DNA from: Haloprofundus salinisoli
GTDB taxonomy: Archaea > Halobacteriota > Halobacteria > Halobacteriales > Haloferacaceae
Assembly (NCBI RefSeq): GCF_020097815.1
Contig: NZ_CP083663.1
Location: 124,001-188,000, forward strand
Direction: 5' to 3'
DNA: 64,000 nucleotides
Program-made: the position numbers and the translations under genes
Notes under the pieces: model-generated
The model's database searches: none
What the model saw: the letters and a program-made list of their open reading frames with translations, nothing else
What the model was told of the DNA's origin: nothing
Shown: piece after piece, positions 25,382-33,551 of the stretch
How positions within the stretch are numbered: position 1 is the stretch's first letter
Layout of the letters: every line of letters begins with the position of its first letter

Positions 25382-26922
25382 ACGCGACTCACCTCCTCGG
25401 AGACGCGGTCGGGAACGTACTCGCGGCCGTAGCCGGTTATCGCCGCGAGGACGAACACGCCGACGAGGAACCAGCCGTGGAACACGTACGGCCAGACGGA
25501 GGCCGGGTTGACGAGCATCGACTGGGTGAACCACTCGTACTGGTCGGGCAGGCCGAGCATCACCGAGTAGCCCGCGAGCACGCCGCCGCCCCACGGGAAG
25601 ATGTAGCCGAGCGCCGAGGTGTTGGCGTCCAGGATGTTGGCTCGGCGGTAGCCGTTGATGTTGAACCGGCGACCGAGCGTCGAGACGTACGGCGCGATGG
25701 CGATCTCGGCGGCGGTGTTGATCGTGATCATCGCGTTGACGAGCGCCGTGCCGAGCACCATCGTCAGTTCGGAGCGGCGGACGCTGGTGGCGACGCGGTT
25801 CAACAGCACGTCCTGAATCGCCTCGAAGCCGCCGCCGCGCTGGAGCACTTTCGCGCCCGCGACGATGAGCAACACGAGCACGATGAGCGGGAAGAAGCCC
25901 GCCGCACCGTCGTAGATGCTGCCGCCGACCGACGGGTCGGCGTCGGCGCCCACCGGAACCGTCTCGACGACGGCACCGACGACGGGCGCGTCCGCGAGCG
26001 CGGTGGCGATGCCCGACGACGCCGGGGCGTTGAACACGAGCATCTCGCTGGCGGGCGCGAGTCCGAGCGTGAGGTTGAGGACGATGGCGAGGATGATACC
26101 CCACGAGATGGCCTCGACGATGTGCCGGCCCGAGACGGCCGTCACGATGACGACGGCGATAGAGAGCAGGTGAACGAGGCCGAGCGCCGTCGCGCCCTCG
26201 ATGACGGACGCACCGACCGACATCGGTTCACCGGCCATCTCGCTTCCCGCGACGAGGTAGGCCGCGAACGCGAGAACGGCCGCGATGACGGCGTACTTGA
26301 ATCGAGAGGCGACGACGCCGCCGATGTCGGCGTCCTGCGTGACGGCGCTGACGATGGTCGTGTCGCTGACGGGCGCGAGGTTGTCGCCGAACACCGACCC
26401 CGAGAGGATCGCGCCGAACAGCAGCACGGGGTTCGCGCCGAGGAGCACGCCCGCCGGGAAGACGAGGCCGGTGAAGGCGATAGCGGTACCGTAGCCCGTC
26501 CCGATACCCGTCGCCAGCACCGCCGCGAGCAGGAACGTCAGCGCGGGGAACAGCGCCGCGCCGACGCTGAGCGCGTCCGCCGCCCAGACGAGACCGGAGA
26601 CGAACTCGCCGACCTGAATCGTCTCGGCGAACATCCCGGCCCACAGCCACGCGACGATGGCGGTGACGGCGACGCGCTGGGTCATCCCCTCGAACAGCGC
26701 GTTGGCGTAGTGTTTCCAGTCTCCCTTCACGAACAGCATCCCGAGGATGAGGCCGAGAAGCATCCCGGCGACCAGCCCCGTCGTGTCGCCGATGCCGAAG
26801 AGACCGCTCTGTACGATGGCCCATACGATGAAGAACGCAATCGGGACGATGCTCGCGAGCGGACCGCCGCGGAAACGCAGCGGCGGGCCCTCGGAGTCGT
26901 CGCCGAGTTCCGCACGACTCAT
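25378..26922 (-). CDS. NhaC-type Na+/H+ (or organic-ion) antiporter
   Basis: The 514-residue protein has twelve or more membrane segments. It contains the NhaC-family stretch SGSVFGDNLAPVSDTTIVSA (residues about 165-184), in which the acidic residues take part in ion exchange, plus GTGIGTGYGTAIAF and the second-half TALVNAMITINTAAEIAIAPYVS. Related families exchange Na+/H+ or malate/lactate, so the substrate is uncertain; salt balance fits a halophile. It heads a two-gene unit with the small OB-like gene and is divergent from the M20 amidohydrolase. Confidence 0.85.
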   Translation of the reverse strand: MSRAELGDDSEGPPLRFRGGPLASIVPIAFFIVWAIVQSGLFGIGDTTGLVAGMLLGLILGMLFVKGDWKHYANALFEGMTQRVAVTAIVAWLWAGMFAETIQVGEFVSGLVWAADALSVGAALFPALTFLLAAVLATGIGTGYGTAIAFTGLVFPAGVLLGANPVLLFGAILSGSVFGDNLAPVSDTTIVSAVTQDADIGGVVASRFKYAVIAAVLAFAAYLVAGSEMAGEPMSVGASVIEGATALGLVHLLSIAVVIVTAVSGRHIVEAISWGIILAIVLNLTLGLAPASEMLVFNAPASSGIATALADAPVVGAVVETVPVGADADPSVGGSIYDGAAGFFPLIVLVLLIVAGAKVLQRGGGFEAIQDVLLNRVATSVRRSELTMVLGTALVNAMITINTAAEIAIAPYVSTLGRRFNINGYRRANILDANTSALGYIFPWGGGVLAGYSVMLGLPDQYEWFTQSMLVNPASVWPYVFHGWFLVGVFVLAAITGYGREYVPDRVSEEVSRV

Positions 26923-27054
26923 ATCAGTTCTGTCGACTCCCGCCGGGCAAATAAGCGATGCGTCTCGGAACCTGAAAGCGCGGAAACGTGTCCGCGGCGC
27001 GCTCCGATTGCCCTTTTCTCCGGCTTTATGTGAACGCCTCCCAATCTCCGCGAC

Positions 27055-28329
27055 ATGAGCCAAAGCGAGTTCGACTACGTCGATTTCCGCCGCGACCTGC
27101 ACCGGCACCCCGAACCGGCGTGGCGGGAGTTCTACACCACCGCCCGTATCGTCGACGAACTGGAGAAACGCGACCTCGACGCGCTCTACGTCGGCCGAGA
27201 GGTGCTCGCCGACGACCGCCCCGGCGTCCCCGACGACGCGGAACTCGACGAGTGGTTCGAGCGAGCCCGCGAGGCCGGCGCGCGCGAGGACGTCCTCGAA
27301 CGGTTGGAGGGCGGCTACACCGGCGCGGTCGCCGTCGTCGAGAAGGGTGAGGGACCGACCGTCGCGCTCCGCGTCGACATCGACGCGCTTCCCATCACCG
27401 AGGCCGACGAAGACGGGCACGCGCCGGTACCGGGCGGTTTCCGCTCGGAGAACGAGGGGTTCATGCACGCCTGCGGCCACGACGCCCACGCGACCATCGG
27501 CCTCGGCGTGCTGGACGCGGTCGTCGACAGCGACTTCGAGGGCACGTTCAAGGTGCTCTTCCAGCCGAGCGAGGAGATCGTCTCCGGCGGCGGGCCGATG
27601 GCCGAGAGCGGCCACGTAGACGACGTGGACTACCTCCTGGCCGTCCACATCGGCCTCGACCACCCCTCCGGCGAGATCGTCGCGGGCGTCGACGGGTTCC
27701 TCGCGGTCCACCACTTCCGCGCGGAGTTCACCGGGCACCCCGCCCACGCCGGCGCGCGTCCCGAGGAGGGCGACAACGCGGTGCAGGCGATGGCGGCGGC
27801 GATTCAGAACCTCTACGCGATTCCGCGCCACGCCGACGGCGCGACCCGCATCAACGCGGGCCTCGTCGGCGGCGGCACCGCGACGAACATCGTCCCCGAG
27901 GAGGCGTTCATCGACGGCGAGGTCCGCGGCGAGACGACCGAACTGATGGAGTACATGCGGGAGAAGGCGTACCGCGTGATGGAGGCCGCAGCGGAGATGC
28001 ACGGCTGTGAGGTCTCCTTGTCGACGGAGGGCGAAGCGCCGAGCGCCCGGAGCGACGACGCCCTCGTGAACGTCGTCTCGGCGGTCGCGGGCGGCAACGA
28101 CGGCGTCACGTCGCTCGTCGAACGCGACGTGCTCGGCGGCAGCGAGGACGCGACGTTCCTCATGCAGAAAGTACAGGACAACGGCGGGAAAGCCGCCTAC
28201 GTCGGCGTCGGCACCGACCACCCCGGTGGCCACCACACCCGGACGTTCGACGTGAACGAGGACGACCTCGACCTGGGCGTCGAGGTGCTCGCCGACTCGA
28301 TTCTCGAAATCGCGGCGACGCGGCCGTAG
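27055..28329 (+). CDS. M20-family amidohydrolase (AbgA/HipO-like)
   Basis: The 424-residue protein begins DFRRDLHRHPEPAWREFYT and has the M20D metal-site motifs HACGHDAHATIGLG and FQPSEEIVSGGGPM, then HFRAEFTGHPAHAGARPEEG at the dimerisation lid. The last ligand His lies in GTDHPGGHHTRTFDVNE. The family removes acyl or aromatic groups from amino acids (hippurate, indole-acetyl and p-aminobenzoyl-glutamate hydrolases). An insert around residues 55-85 (DDAELDEWFERAREAGAR) matches AbgA-type members better than HipO. It is divergent from the antiporter gene, which might import or export a related compound. Confidence 0.88.
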   Translation: MSQSEFDYVDFRRDLHRHPEPAWREFYTTARIVDELEKRDLDALYVGREVLADDRPGVPDDAELDEWFERAREAGAREDVLERLEGGYTGAVAVVEKGEGPTVALRVDIDALPITEADEDGHAPVPGGFRSENEGFMHACGHDAHATIGLGVLDAVVDSDFEGTFKVLFQPSEEIVSGGGPMAESGHVDDVDYLLAVHIGLDHPSGEIVAGVDGFLAVHHFRAEFTGHPAHAGARPEEGDNAVQAMAAAIQNLYAIPRHADGATRINAGLVGGGTATNIVPEEAFIDGEVRGETTELMEYMREKAYRVMEAAAEMHGCEVSLSTEGEAPSARSDDALVNVVSAVAGGNDGVTSLVERDVLGGSEDATFLMQKVQDNGGKAAYVGVGTDHPGGHHTRTFDVNEDDLDLGVEVLADSILEIAATRP

Positions 28330-28355
28330 GCCGCCGCTCGTTCGCTCGCCTCCGC

Positions 28356-28499
28356 TTATCGCCTGACGGCGAGGACGACGCCGCCGAGGACGAGCAGCGC
28401 GATTCCGTACCAGAACGAGTCGCCGGGCAGGAACGCGAGCAGCAGCGTGACGAGGCCGGAGGTGAAAAGCGACCAGCCGATGGTTGTTCGGTACGTCAT
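28356..28499 (-). CDS. Two-segment small membrane protein
   Basis: This 47-residue frame starts MTYRTTIGWSLFTSGLVTLL and ends GGVVLAVRR. It has two hydrophobic stretches (about residues 8-25 and 30-45) separated by a PGDSFWYG turn. Codons follow the haloarchaeal GC3 preference. It lies just after the M20 gene, on the opposite strand and converging with it. Haloarchaea have many such tiny membrane proteins; the function is unknown. Confidence 0.6.
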   Translation of the reverse strand: MTYRTTIGWSLFTSGLVTLLLAFLPGDSFWYGIALLVLGGVVLAVRR

Positions 28500-28651
28500 A
28501 GGGTAGTGACGACGCCCAGATAGATAGTGCTGGGGGCGACAGGAGTCGGAAGTCAGATAGTCCGGTATCGGTATCTCGTCGGTCGATTGAACTGTCGGGG
28601 CGGCCGAAGTCCGAGACGAATTCTTTTCCCCGTCCCCGTGGCCCGCACCCT

Positions 28652-29122
28652 ATGACGAGACACGTCAGTGCCGACCAGGTCCGCTCTTGGCTGGACGAAC
28701 AGGTCGTCCGCGACGTCCAGCGCGTCTCCGGCGACGAGACCGAGTTCAACTTCCAGCTCGAACTCTCGCGGCTTCCCCTACACGTCATCAAAGAGGAGAC
28801 GTGGGGGCCGATTCGACTGGTCGGTAACAACGCCTTCGACACCGACGAGGTAGTGGAACTCGTCGAGGACGACGCCCGACGCGAGGAGTTGCTCACGAGG
28901 TTCGGACCGGTGCTGGCGGCGACGCCGGGTTTTTACACCTTTCTCGACGAGGAGGGCGTCTCCTGTCCGCTCGCCGAAGCGCACTCCATCCAACTCGAAC
29001 ACCGCATCTACCCCGACGGCGCGAGCCAGCAGGCGCTCATGAGCGGACTGATGTCCATCGCCACTGCGATGCGGTATCTCCAGAACACGGCGGCCGAGAT
29101 GCCGCGCGGCGGCGAAGGGTAA
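28652..29122 (+). CDS. DUF2299-like soluble protein
   Basis: The 156-residue acidic protein opens MTRHVSADQVRSWLDEQVVRDVQRV and continues with FNFQLELSRLPLHVIKEETWGPIRLV, then a helical C-terminal half (ALMSGLMSIATAMRYLQNTAAEM). The opening and alpha/beta/alpha layout recall DUF2299 and type-III-chaperone-like folds, though I hold this loosely. TTCTTTTCCCC about 35 bases upstream is a weak promoter candidate. No catalytic residues are apparent. Confidence 0.65.
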   Translation: MTRHVSADQVRSWLDEQVVRDVQRVSGDETEFNFQLELSRLPLHVIKEETWGPIRLVGNNAFDTDEVVELVEDDARREELLTRFGPVLAATPGFYTFLDEEGVSCPLAEAHSIQLEHRIYPDGASQQALMSGLMSIATAMRYLQNTAAEMPRGGEG

Positions 29123-29158
29123 ACGAGACGTCATCGCCCGGAACGCTGCCCTCGGTCG

Positions 29159-30037
29159 CTACCCGCTCCGCCGGTTCCGCCACCACCGGAGGGTGCGTAT
29201 CGCCGGGTCGCTCGAGAGCACGCGTAGTCCAAATCGAGACGCGGCGTCACGAACCCGACCGCGGACGAGCGCGCCGACGAGCGTCCCGAGTTTGGCGCTC
29301 GGGCCGACCCGATACACTGGCTTCGGGTTCTCGACGGTCGCCACGTCGTAGAGCCGTTCTGCGACCCGCTCGGGTGAGTTGACGCCCGGTGGCTTCGTCT
29401 CGACCACCGAAATCTCGTCGAGCACGCGGTAGAGGTCGGCGTACGCCGAGGAGCGGTCCGCCTCCGCGACCTCCGTCAGCACGCGGTCGTAGAAGTCGGT
29501 CGCGACGATGCCGGGTTCGACGGTCACCACGTCGACGCCGAACCGCCCGGTCTCCTGGCGCAGCGCGTCGGTCACCGATTCGAGGCCGTACTTCGAGCCC
29601 GTGTAGATACCGAGCCCCGGAACCGTGAGGCCGCCGACGCCGGCGGTGACGTTGACGACGGTGCCGCGTCCGCGCTCGCGCATCCGCGGGACCACCGCGC
29701 GAATCAGCCGCAGCGGGCCGAACGTGTTGACGTCGAACTGCTCGACGACGCCCGCCATCGGCACGTCTTCGACCGGGCCGAACTGCCCGTAGCCCGCGTT
29801 GTTGACGAGACAGTCGAGGTGCCCCTGCTCGTCGAACACGCGGTCGACCGCGCGCTCGACTTCCTCGTCGTCTGTGACGTCGAGTTCGAGGGTGCGACAG
29901 CCGCGAGCGTCGAGGTCGGAGACGTCGTCGACGTCGCGCGCGGTCGCGTACACGGTCCAGCCGCCGTCGAGAAACCGCTCGGCGGTCGCGCGTCCGATAC
30001 CCGAGGAACAGCCCGTGACGAGAACCGTCTGGCTCAT
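29159..30037 (-). CDS. Short-chain dehydrogenase/reductase without the usual catalytic Ser
   Basis: The 292-residue classical SDR has the NAD(P) loop VTGCSSGIGRATAE, NNAGYGQFGP, the active-site YTGSK (Tyr and Lys present) and a C-terminal extension typical of retinol/steroid-type SDRs. The residue 13 positions before the active Tyr, normally Ser, is Ala (VNVTAGVGGL), with Thr one position further upstream. The enzyme may use that Thr, have altered activity, or be non-catalytic. An ATG giving MSQTVLVTG is chosen; a longer frame upstream is poor. It is divergent from a short putative gene and the first FAD oxidase. Confidence 0.88.
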   Translation of the reverse strand: MSQTVLVTGCSSGIGRATAERFLDGGWTVYATARDVDDVSDLDARGCRTLELDVTDDEEVERAVDRVFDEQGHLDCLVNNAGYGQFGPVEDVPMAGVVEQFDVNTFGPLRLIRAVVPRMRERGRGTVVNVTAGVGGLTVPGLGIYTGSKYGLESVTDALRQETGRFGVDVVTVEPGIVATDFYDRVLTEVAEADRSSAYADLYRVLDEISVVETKPPGVNSPERVAERLYDVATVENPKPVYRVGPSAKLGTLVGALVRGRVRDAASRFGLRVLSSDPAIRTLRWWRNRRSG

Positions 30038-30068
30038 GGGGTCGTGGCAACGCCCAGACGGGTAACGG

Positions 30069-30281
30069 TTGAGGCGTGCCCGTGGCGGCGGGGTCGACGC
30101 GGGACGGGTCGACGTCGAAAGCGCAGACGCGGTACGCGACGCCCTCAGATCGCCGCTCGAAACGGAGCTCGCGTCCGTCACCCTCGGTTTAGAAGAACTG
30201 ACGTTCGCCGCCGAGGACCTCGTGAGCGCGAATCGTTCCGTGTTTCGGTCAAAACCGTCCGATGATAGTATCAATTCGTGA
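30069..30281 (+). CDS. Doubtful short gene upstream of the FAD oxidase
   Basis: A TTG-started 70-codon frame has haloarchaeal-looking codon use and a plausible acidic helix-forming segment (VESADAVRDALRSPLETELASVTLGLEELTFAAEDL). It begins 31 bases from the divergent SDR start and has no visible TATA box or known family. It may be a small gene, a remnant of a longer gene, or chance. The following 50 bases to the oxidase start are A/T-rich. Confidence 0.25.
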   Translation: MRRARGGGVDAGRVDVESADAVRDALRSPLETELASVTLGLEELTFAAEDLVSANRSVFRSKPSDDSINS

Positions 30282-30334
30282 GCTATGCTAGTTTATTCTG
30301 ACAAGTGTCGTAGCAGTATGCGATGTGAGTGACA

Positions 30335-31807
30335 ATGTCAGACGCACGAGAATCGGCTAGGAAAGAGGGGCTAACGGCCCAGTACATCGTCGCCACCAGC
30401 GACGGATCGGCCGTCACGTTGCCCGAGGAGACCGTCGAAGCGTTCCGACGACAACTGCGCGGGTCTCTGTTGACCCCGGAAGACGAGGCGTTCGAGAGCG
30501 CGACGCGTCTCTGGAACGGGATGGTCGAGAAATCGCCCGCACTGGTGGTCCAGCCGACGGGCACCGTCGACGTCGTGACCGCGGTGAACTTCGCCCGCGA
30601 GCACGACCTCTCGCTCTCGGTGAAAGGCGGCGGCCACAACATCGCCGGCACGGCGCTGACCGACGGTGGTCTGACTCTCGATATGTCCGGACTCTGCGGG
30701 GTTTTCGTCGACCCGACGGCGCGAACCGCGACGGTCCAGCCGGGCTGTCTCCTCGGCGACGTGGACCGAGAGACCCAGCTGTACGGGCTGGCCACGGCGC
30801 TGGGCTTCGTCTCCGAGACCGGCGTGGCCGGACTGACGTTAGGCGGGGGGTTCGGCTACCTCTCGCGCCGGTTCGGGTGGACCGTCGACAACCTGCTCGA
30901 AGCGGAGGTCGTCACCGCCGACGGGAGGGTCCGCCGCGTTAACCGCGAGGAGAACGCGGACCTCTTCTGGGCCGTCCGCGGTGCCGGTGCCAATCTCGGC
31001 GTCGTCACGTCGTTCACCTATCGGCTCCACGAGGTCGGACCGACCGTCTACGGCGGGCTCATCGCCTGGCCGGCCGACCGCGCCGACGAAGTTCTGTCGG
31101 CCTACCGGGAGATTACCGCCGGTGCGCCACGGGAGCTGACGCTGTTTCTGGTCCTTCGCCGGGCACCGCCCGCCCCCTTTGCCCCCGAGGAGTGGCACGG
31201 AAAGCGAATCTGCGCCATGGCCGTCTGCTACAGCGGCGACTTAGACGACGTCGACGAGATGTTCGCCCCGATTCGTGCGCTTGGTACTCCCGTGATAGAT
31301 CAGCTCCGAGCGCGACCCTACGCCGAGCTCCAGTCCTCGCTCGACGCGACGCAACCGAAGGGGAACCACTACTACTGGAAGACCGAGTTCGCCGCCGAAC
31401 TGAGCGACGAGTTCCTCTCGACGCTGCGGGAGCTGGCCGCCGAGTGCCCCATCCCGGGAGCGCAGCTCGTAGTTGCCCACATCGGCGGATCCCTCAACGA
31501 CCGCGACGCCGACGACGGAGCGGTCGGGAACCGCGACGCCCGCTTCGTCTACGGTGCGGCGGGGATGTGGCCCCCGGACGAACCGAACGAGGAGCAGTTC
31601 AAACGGTGGGTCCGTGGCGCGTGGCAGCGGCTTCGTCCGTTTTCCACGGGCGGAAACTACGTCAACTTCCAGACCGCAGACGACGGCGACGAGCGAATCC
31701 GAGCGACGTACGGCGACAACTTCGACCGCCTCGTCGAGGTCAAGACGACGTACGACCCCGAAAACGTGTTCCGCTCGAATCGGAACGTCCGGCCGCGGGG
31801 GCGGTGA
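30335..31807 (+). CDS. BBE-type FAD-linked oxidase (PCMH fold), copy 1
   Basis: The 490-residue protein is of the berberine-bridge/vanillyl-oxidase type. The FAD-binding PCMH domain has SVKGGGHNIAGTAL, whose His101 can hold FAD covalently, followed by VSETGVAGLTLGGGFGYLSRRFGWTVDNL and DLFWAVRGAGANLGVVTSF. The C-terminal BBE region ends TYGDNFDRLVEVKTTYDPENVFRSNRNVRP. There is no Cys in the GGGFG loop, so only the His link is expected. Substrate is unknown; these enzymes oxidise sugars, alkaloid-like or phenolic compounds. The ATG is six bases after an in-frame GTG. A paralogue lies 1.7 kb downstream. Confidence 0.9.
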   Translation: MSDARESARKEGLTAQYIVATSDGSAVTLPEETVEAFRRQLRGSLLTPEDEAFESATRLWNGMVEKSPALVVQPTGTVDVVTAVNFAREHDLSLSVKGGGHNIAGTALTDGGLTLDMSGLCGVFVDPTARTATVQPGCLLGDVDRETQLYGLATALGFVSETGVAGLTLGGGFGYLSRRFGWTVDNLLEAEVVTADGRVRRVNREENADLFWAVRGAGANLGVVTSFTYRLHEVGPTVYGGLIAWPADRADEVLSAYREITAGAPRELTLFLVLRRAPPAPFAPEEWHGKRICAMAVCYSGDLDDVDEMFAPIRALGTPVIDQLRARPYAELQSSLDATQPKGNHYYWKTEFAAELSDEFLSTLRELAAECPIPGAQLVVAHIGGSLNDRDADDGAVGNRDARFVYGAAGMWPPDEPNEEQFKRWVRGAWQRLRPFSTGGNYVNFQTADDGDERIRATYGDNFDRLVEVKTTYDPENVFRSNRNVRPRGR

Positions 31808-31984
31808 TCGTCCCCCTACCGCGGACGCGCTTTTCTTTCGTCCGTTCGGCGGACGCACGCCCGTGCGGGTAGTCGGTATCTCGTCACACCACGAGCGAGT
31901 GAAACGAGCGAGCGCCTTTTTGGTGCAGATTTTTGCAAGCGGGAGTGCGCTCCGCGCACCCCCTCGCAGCAAAGAGGTGCGAGT
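31808..31984. repeat. Intergenic stretch with ACGAGCGAG repeats and a hairpin
   Basis: Two ACGAGCGAG copies lie 13 bases apart (31891 and 31904). They are followed by T-rich runs CTTTTTGG and GATTTTTGC and the hairpin GTGCGC-TCC-GCGCAC at 31945-31959. From memory, similar GAGCGAG / TTTTTGGTnCAGATTTTTGC strings recur between genes in haloarchaeal genomes, so this may be a copy of a dispersed intergenic element. It lies between convergent genes and may also end their transcripts. Confidence 0.4.
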
Positions 31985-33355
31985 TCAGTACTTCGCTTCC
32001 GCGCCAGTCGTCTCGTAGATCTGGTCCATCAGGTCGTCGCGGTGGGTCTGCCACCCCGAAAGCGCGCTCGGGCGCGTCGGGTAGCGGTCGTAGTGGGTCA
32101 TCAGTCTCTCGGCGAGCCGCTTCGTCTGGTAGAACATCTTTATCTCCCGCCAGTAGCTGAGGCTCTTGAAGCCGGTCTGCGCCATCAGGAGCGGACTCAT
32201 CGAGGTCTTACCGGAGTACAGCGCCTCGGCGAGTTTCTCGCCGGGGAGCGCCGCGAGCAGCCCCATCAGGTCGTCGACGTCGACGGCCGTCGAGAGGACG
32301 TTGTAGACGTCGAGGCCGGCGTAGCGACCGCCGAAGTGGTCCATCACGCGCTCGTTGTAGCGCCAGAGGGCGTCCTCGCTCACGTCGCCTTCCTCGATGG
32401 CGCGGACGGCTTGCTCGGCGGCGTACTTGCCCGCGTAGGCGGCCCCGGCGATGCCGCCGCCGGTCGTCGGGTTGACGTGGCCCGCGGCGTCGCCCGCGGC
32501 GATGAACCCCGGCGCGGTGGCGGAGTCGTACGGTCGGCGAGTCGGCAGCGCCGCGCCGAGTTTGTCGGTGACCGTCGCACCCTCGAACTCAGGGCGCGCA
32601 CGGAGGTCCTGCTTGAGGTCCTCGACGAGTTTCATCGGCTGTTCGTTCATCTGGAAGCCGAGGCCGGCGTTGATGGTCGTCGAGGTGCGCGGGAAGTACC
32701 AGAGGTAACCCGCCGCGCGCTTCGTCGGTTTGAACACGAGCGCGTCGTCCCACTCGACGGGTTCCTTCACCTCGACGATTTCGCGGTACGCCGAGCAGAA
32801 CTGCGAGTAGCGGACGTTCGTGTCGAACGTCGAACCCGAGAAGTCGACCTTGTCCTGCAGCAGCGAGAGCGACCCCGCGCCGTCGATGGTGACCGCAGCC
32901 TCGTACTCGACGACGTCGCCCTTGTGCCTACCGCGGACGCCCGTCACGGTGCCGTCGTCGGCCTGCGTCACGTCCTGAACCACGGTGTCGTAGTGGAACT
33001 CGACACCGGCGTTCTCCGCTCCCTCGATGAGCAGTCGGCCGTACTCCCAGCGGTCGATGACCGCCAGTTCGCCGGGGACAGGAATTTCCAGCACTGTGTC
33101 GTGGCTCGGAATCTCGAAGCGGCCGTGGTCGACGCCCGTGTTGGTGAACGCGGGCTGAATCTGCTCTTTCGGAATCGACTCGGGGAACGCGTCCGCGCCC
33201 TTCAGCGCGTCGCCACAGGCGATGTGGCCCGCTTCCTCTGCGTCCTTCCGCTCGACGACGACGGTGTCGAGACCCGCGTTCGACGCCGTCGCGGCGGCGT
33301 AGCAACCGGCGGTTCCCGCGCCGACGACGACGACGTCGTACTCGTGCGTAGTCAT
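31985..33355 (-). CDS. Geranylgeranyl reductase family flavoprotein
   Basis: The 456-residue protein opens with the Rossmann FAD motif VVVVGAGTAGCYAAATASNAG, followed by ERKDAEEAGHIACGDAL and the family hallmark GFIAAGDAAGHVNPTTGGGIAGAAYAGKYAAEQA. It carries the long C-terminal substrate domain with LWRYNERVMDHFGGRYAG. Members reduce geranylgeranyl chains of archaeal lipids or chlorophyll/menaquinone tails, and several paralogues occur per haloarchaeon, so the exact lipid is open. It is flanked by two FAD oxidase genes and convergent with the first. Its start is directly followed upstream by AAAACTCTTTATTCCC-type A/T-rich promoter sequence. Confidence 0.9.
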   Translation of the reverse strand: MTTHEYDVVVVGAGTAGCYAAATASNAGLDTVVVERKDAEEAGHIACGDALKGADAFPESIPKEQIQPAFTNTGVDHGRFEIPSHDTVLEIPVPGELAVIDRWEYGRLLIEGAENAGVEFHYDTVVQDVTQADDGTVTGVRGRHKGDVVEYEAAVTIDGAGSLSLLQDKVDFSGSTFDTNVRYSQFCSAYREIVEVKEPVEWDDALVFKPTKRAAGYLWYFPRTSTTINAGLGFQMNEQPMKLVEDLKQDLRARPEFEGATVTDKLGAALPTRRPYDSATAPGFIAAGDAAGHVNPTTGGGIAGAAYAGKYAAEQAVRAIEEGDVSEDALWRYNERVMDHFGGRYAGLDVYNVLSTAVDVDDLMGLLAALPGEKLAEALYSGKTSMSPLLMAQTGFKSLSYWREIKMFYQTKRLAERLMTHYDRYPTRPSALSGWQTHRDDLMDQIYETTGAEAKY

Positions 33356-33551
33356 TGGTCGTGACTCTCGCAGGCGGAAGCAAAACTCTTTATTCCCGAA
33401 CTTGTCCCGTCGACGACGACAGTATTCCTTCTCGCCAACTTCTGCGAAGCGCGAGTCTCAGCCGTACACGGAGTTTTGTTCGCCGACGAAACGACTTACA
33501 CGACGACCCCAAATACGCCGTTAATTCCTCCGGAGACGTACTTATCTTGTC

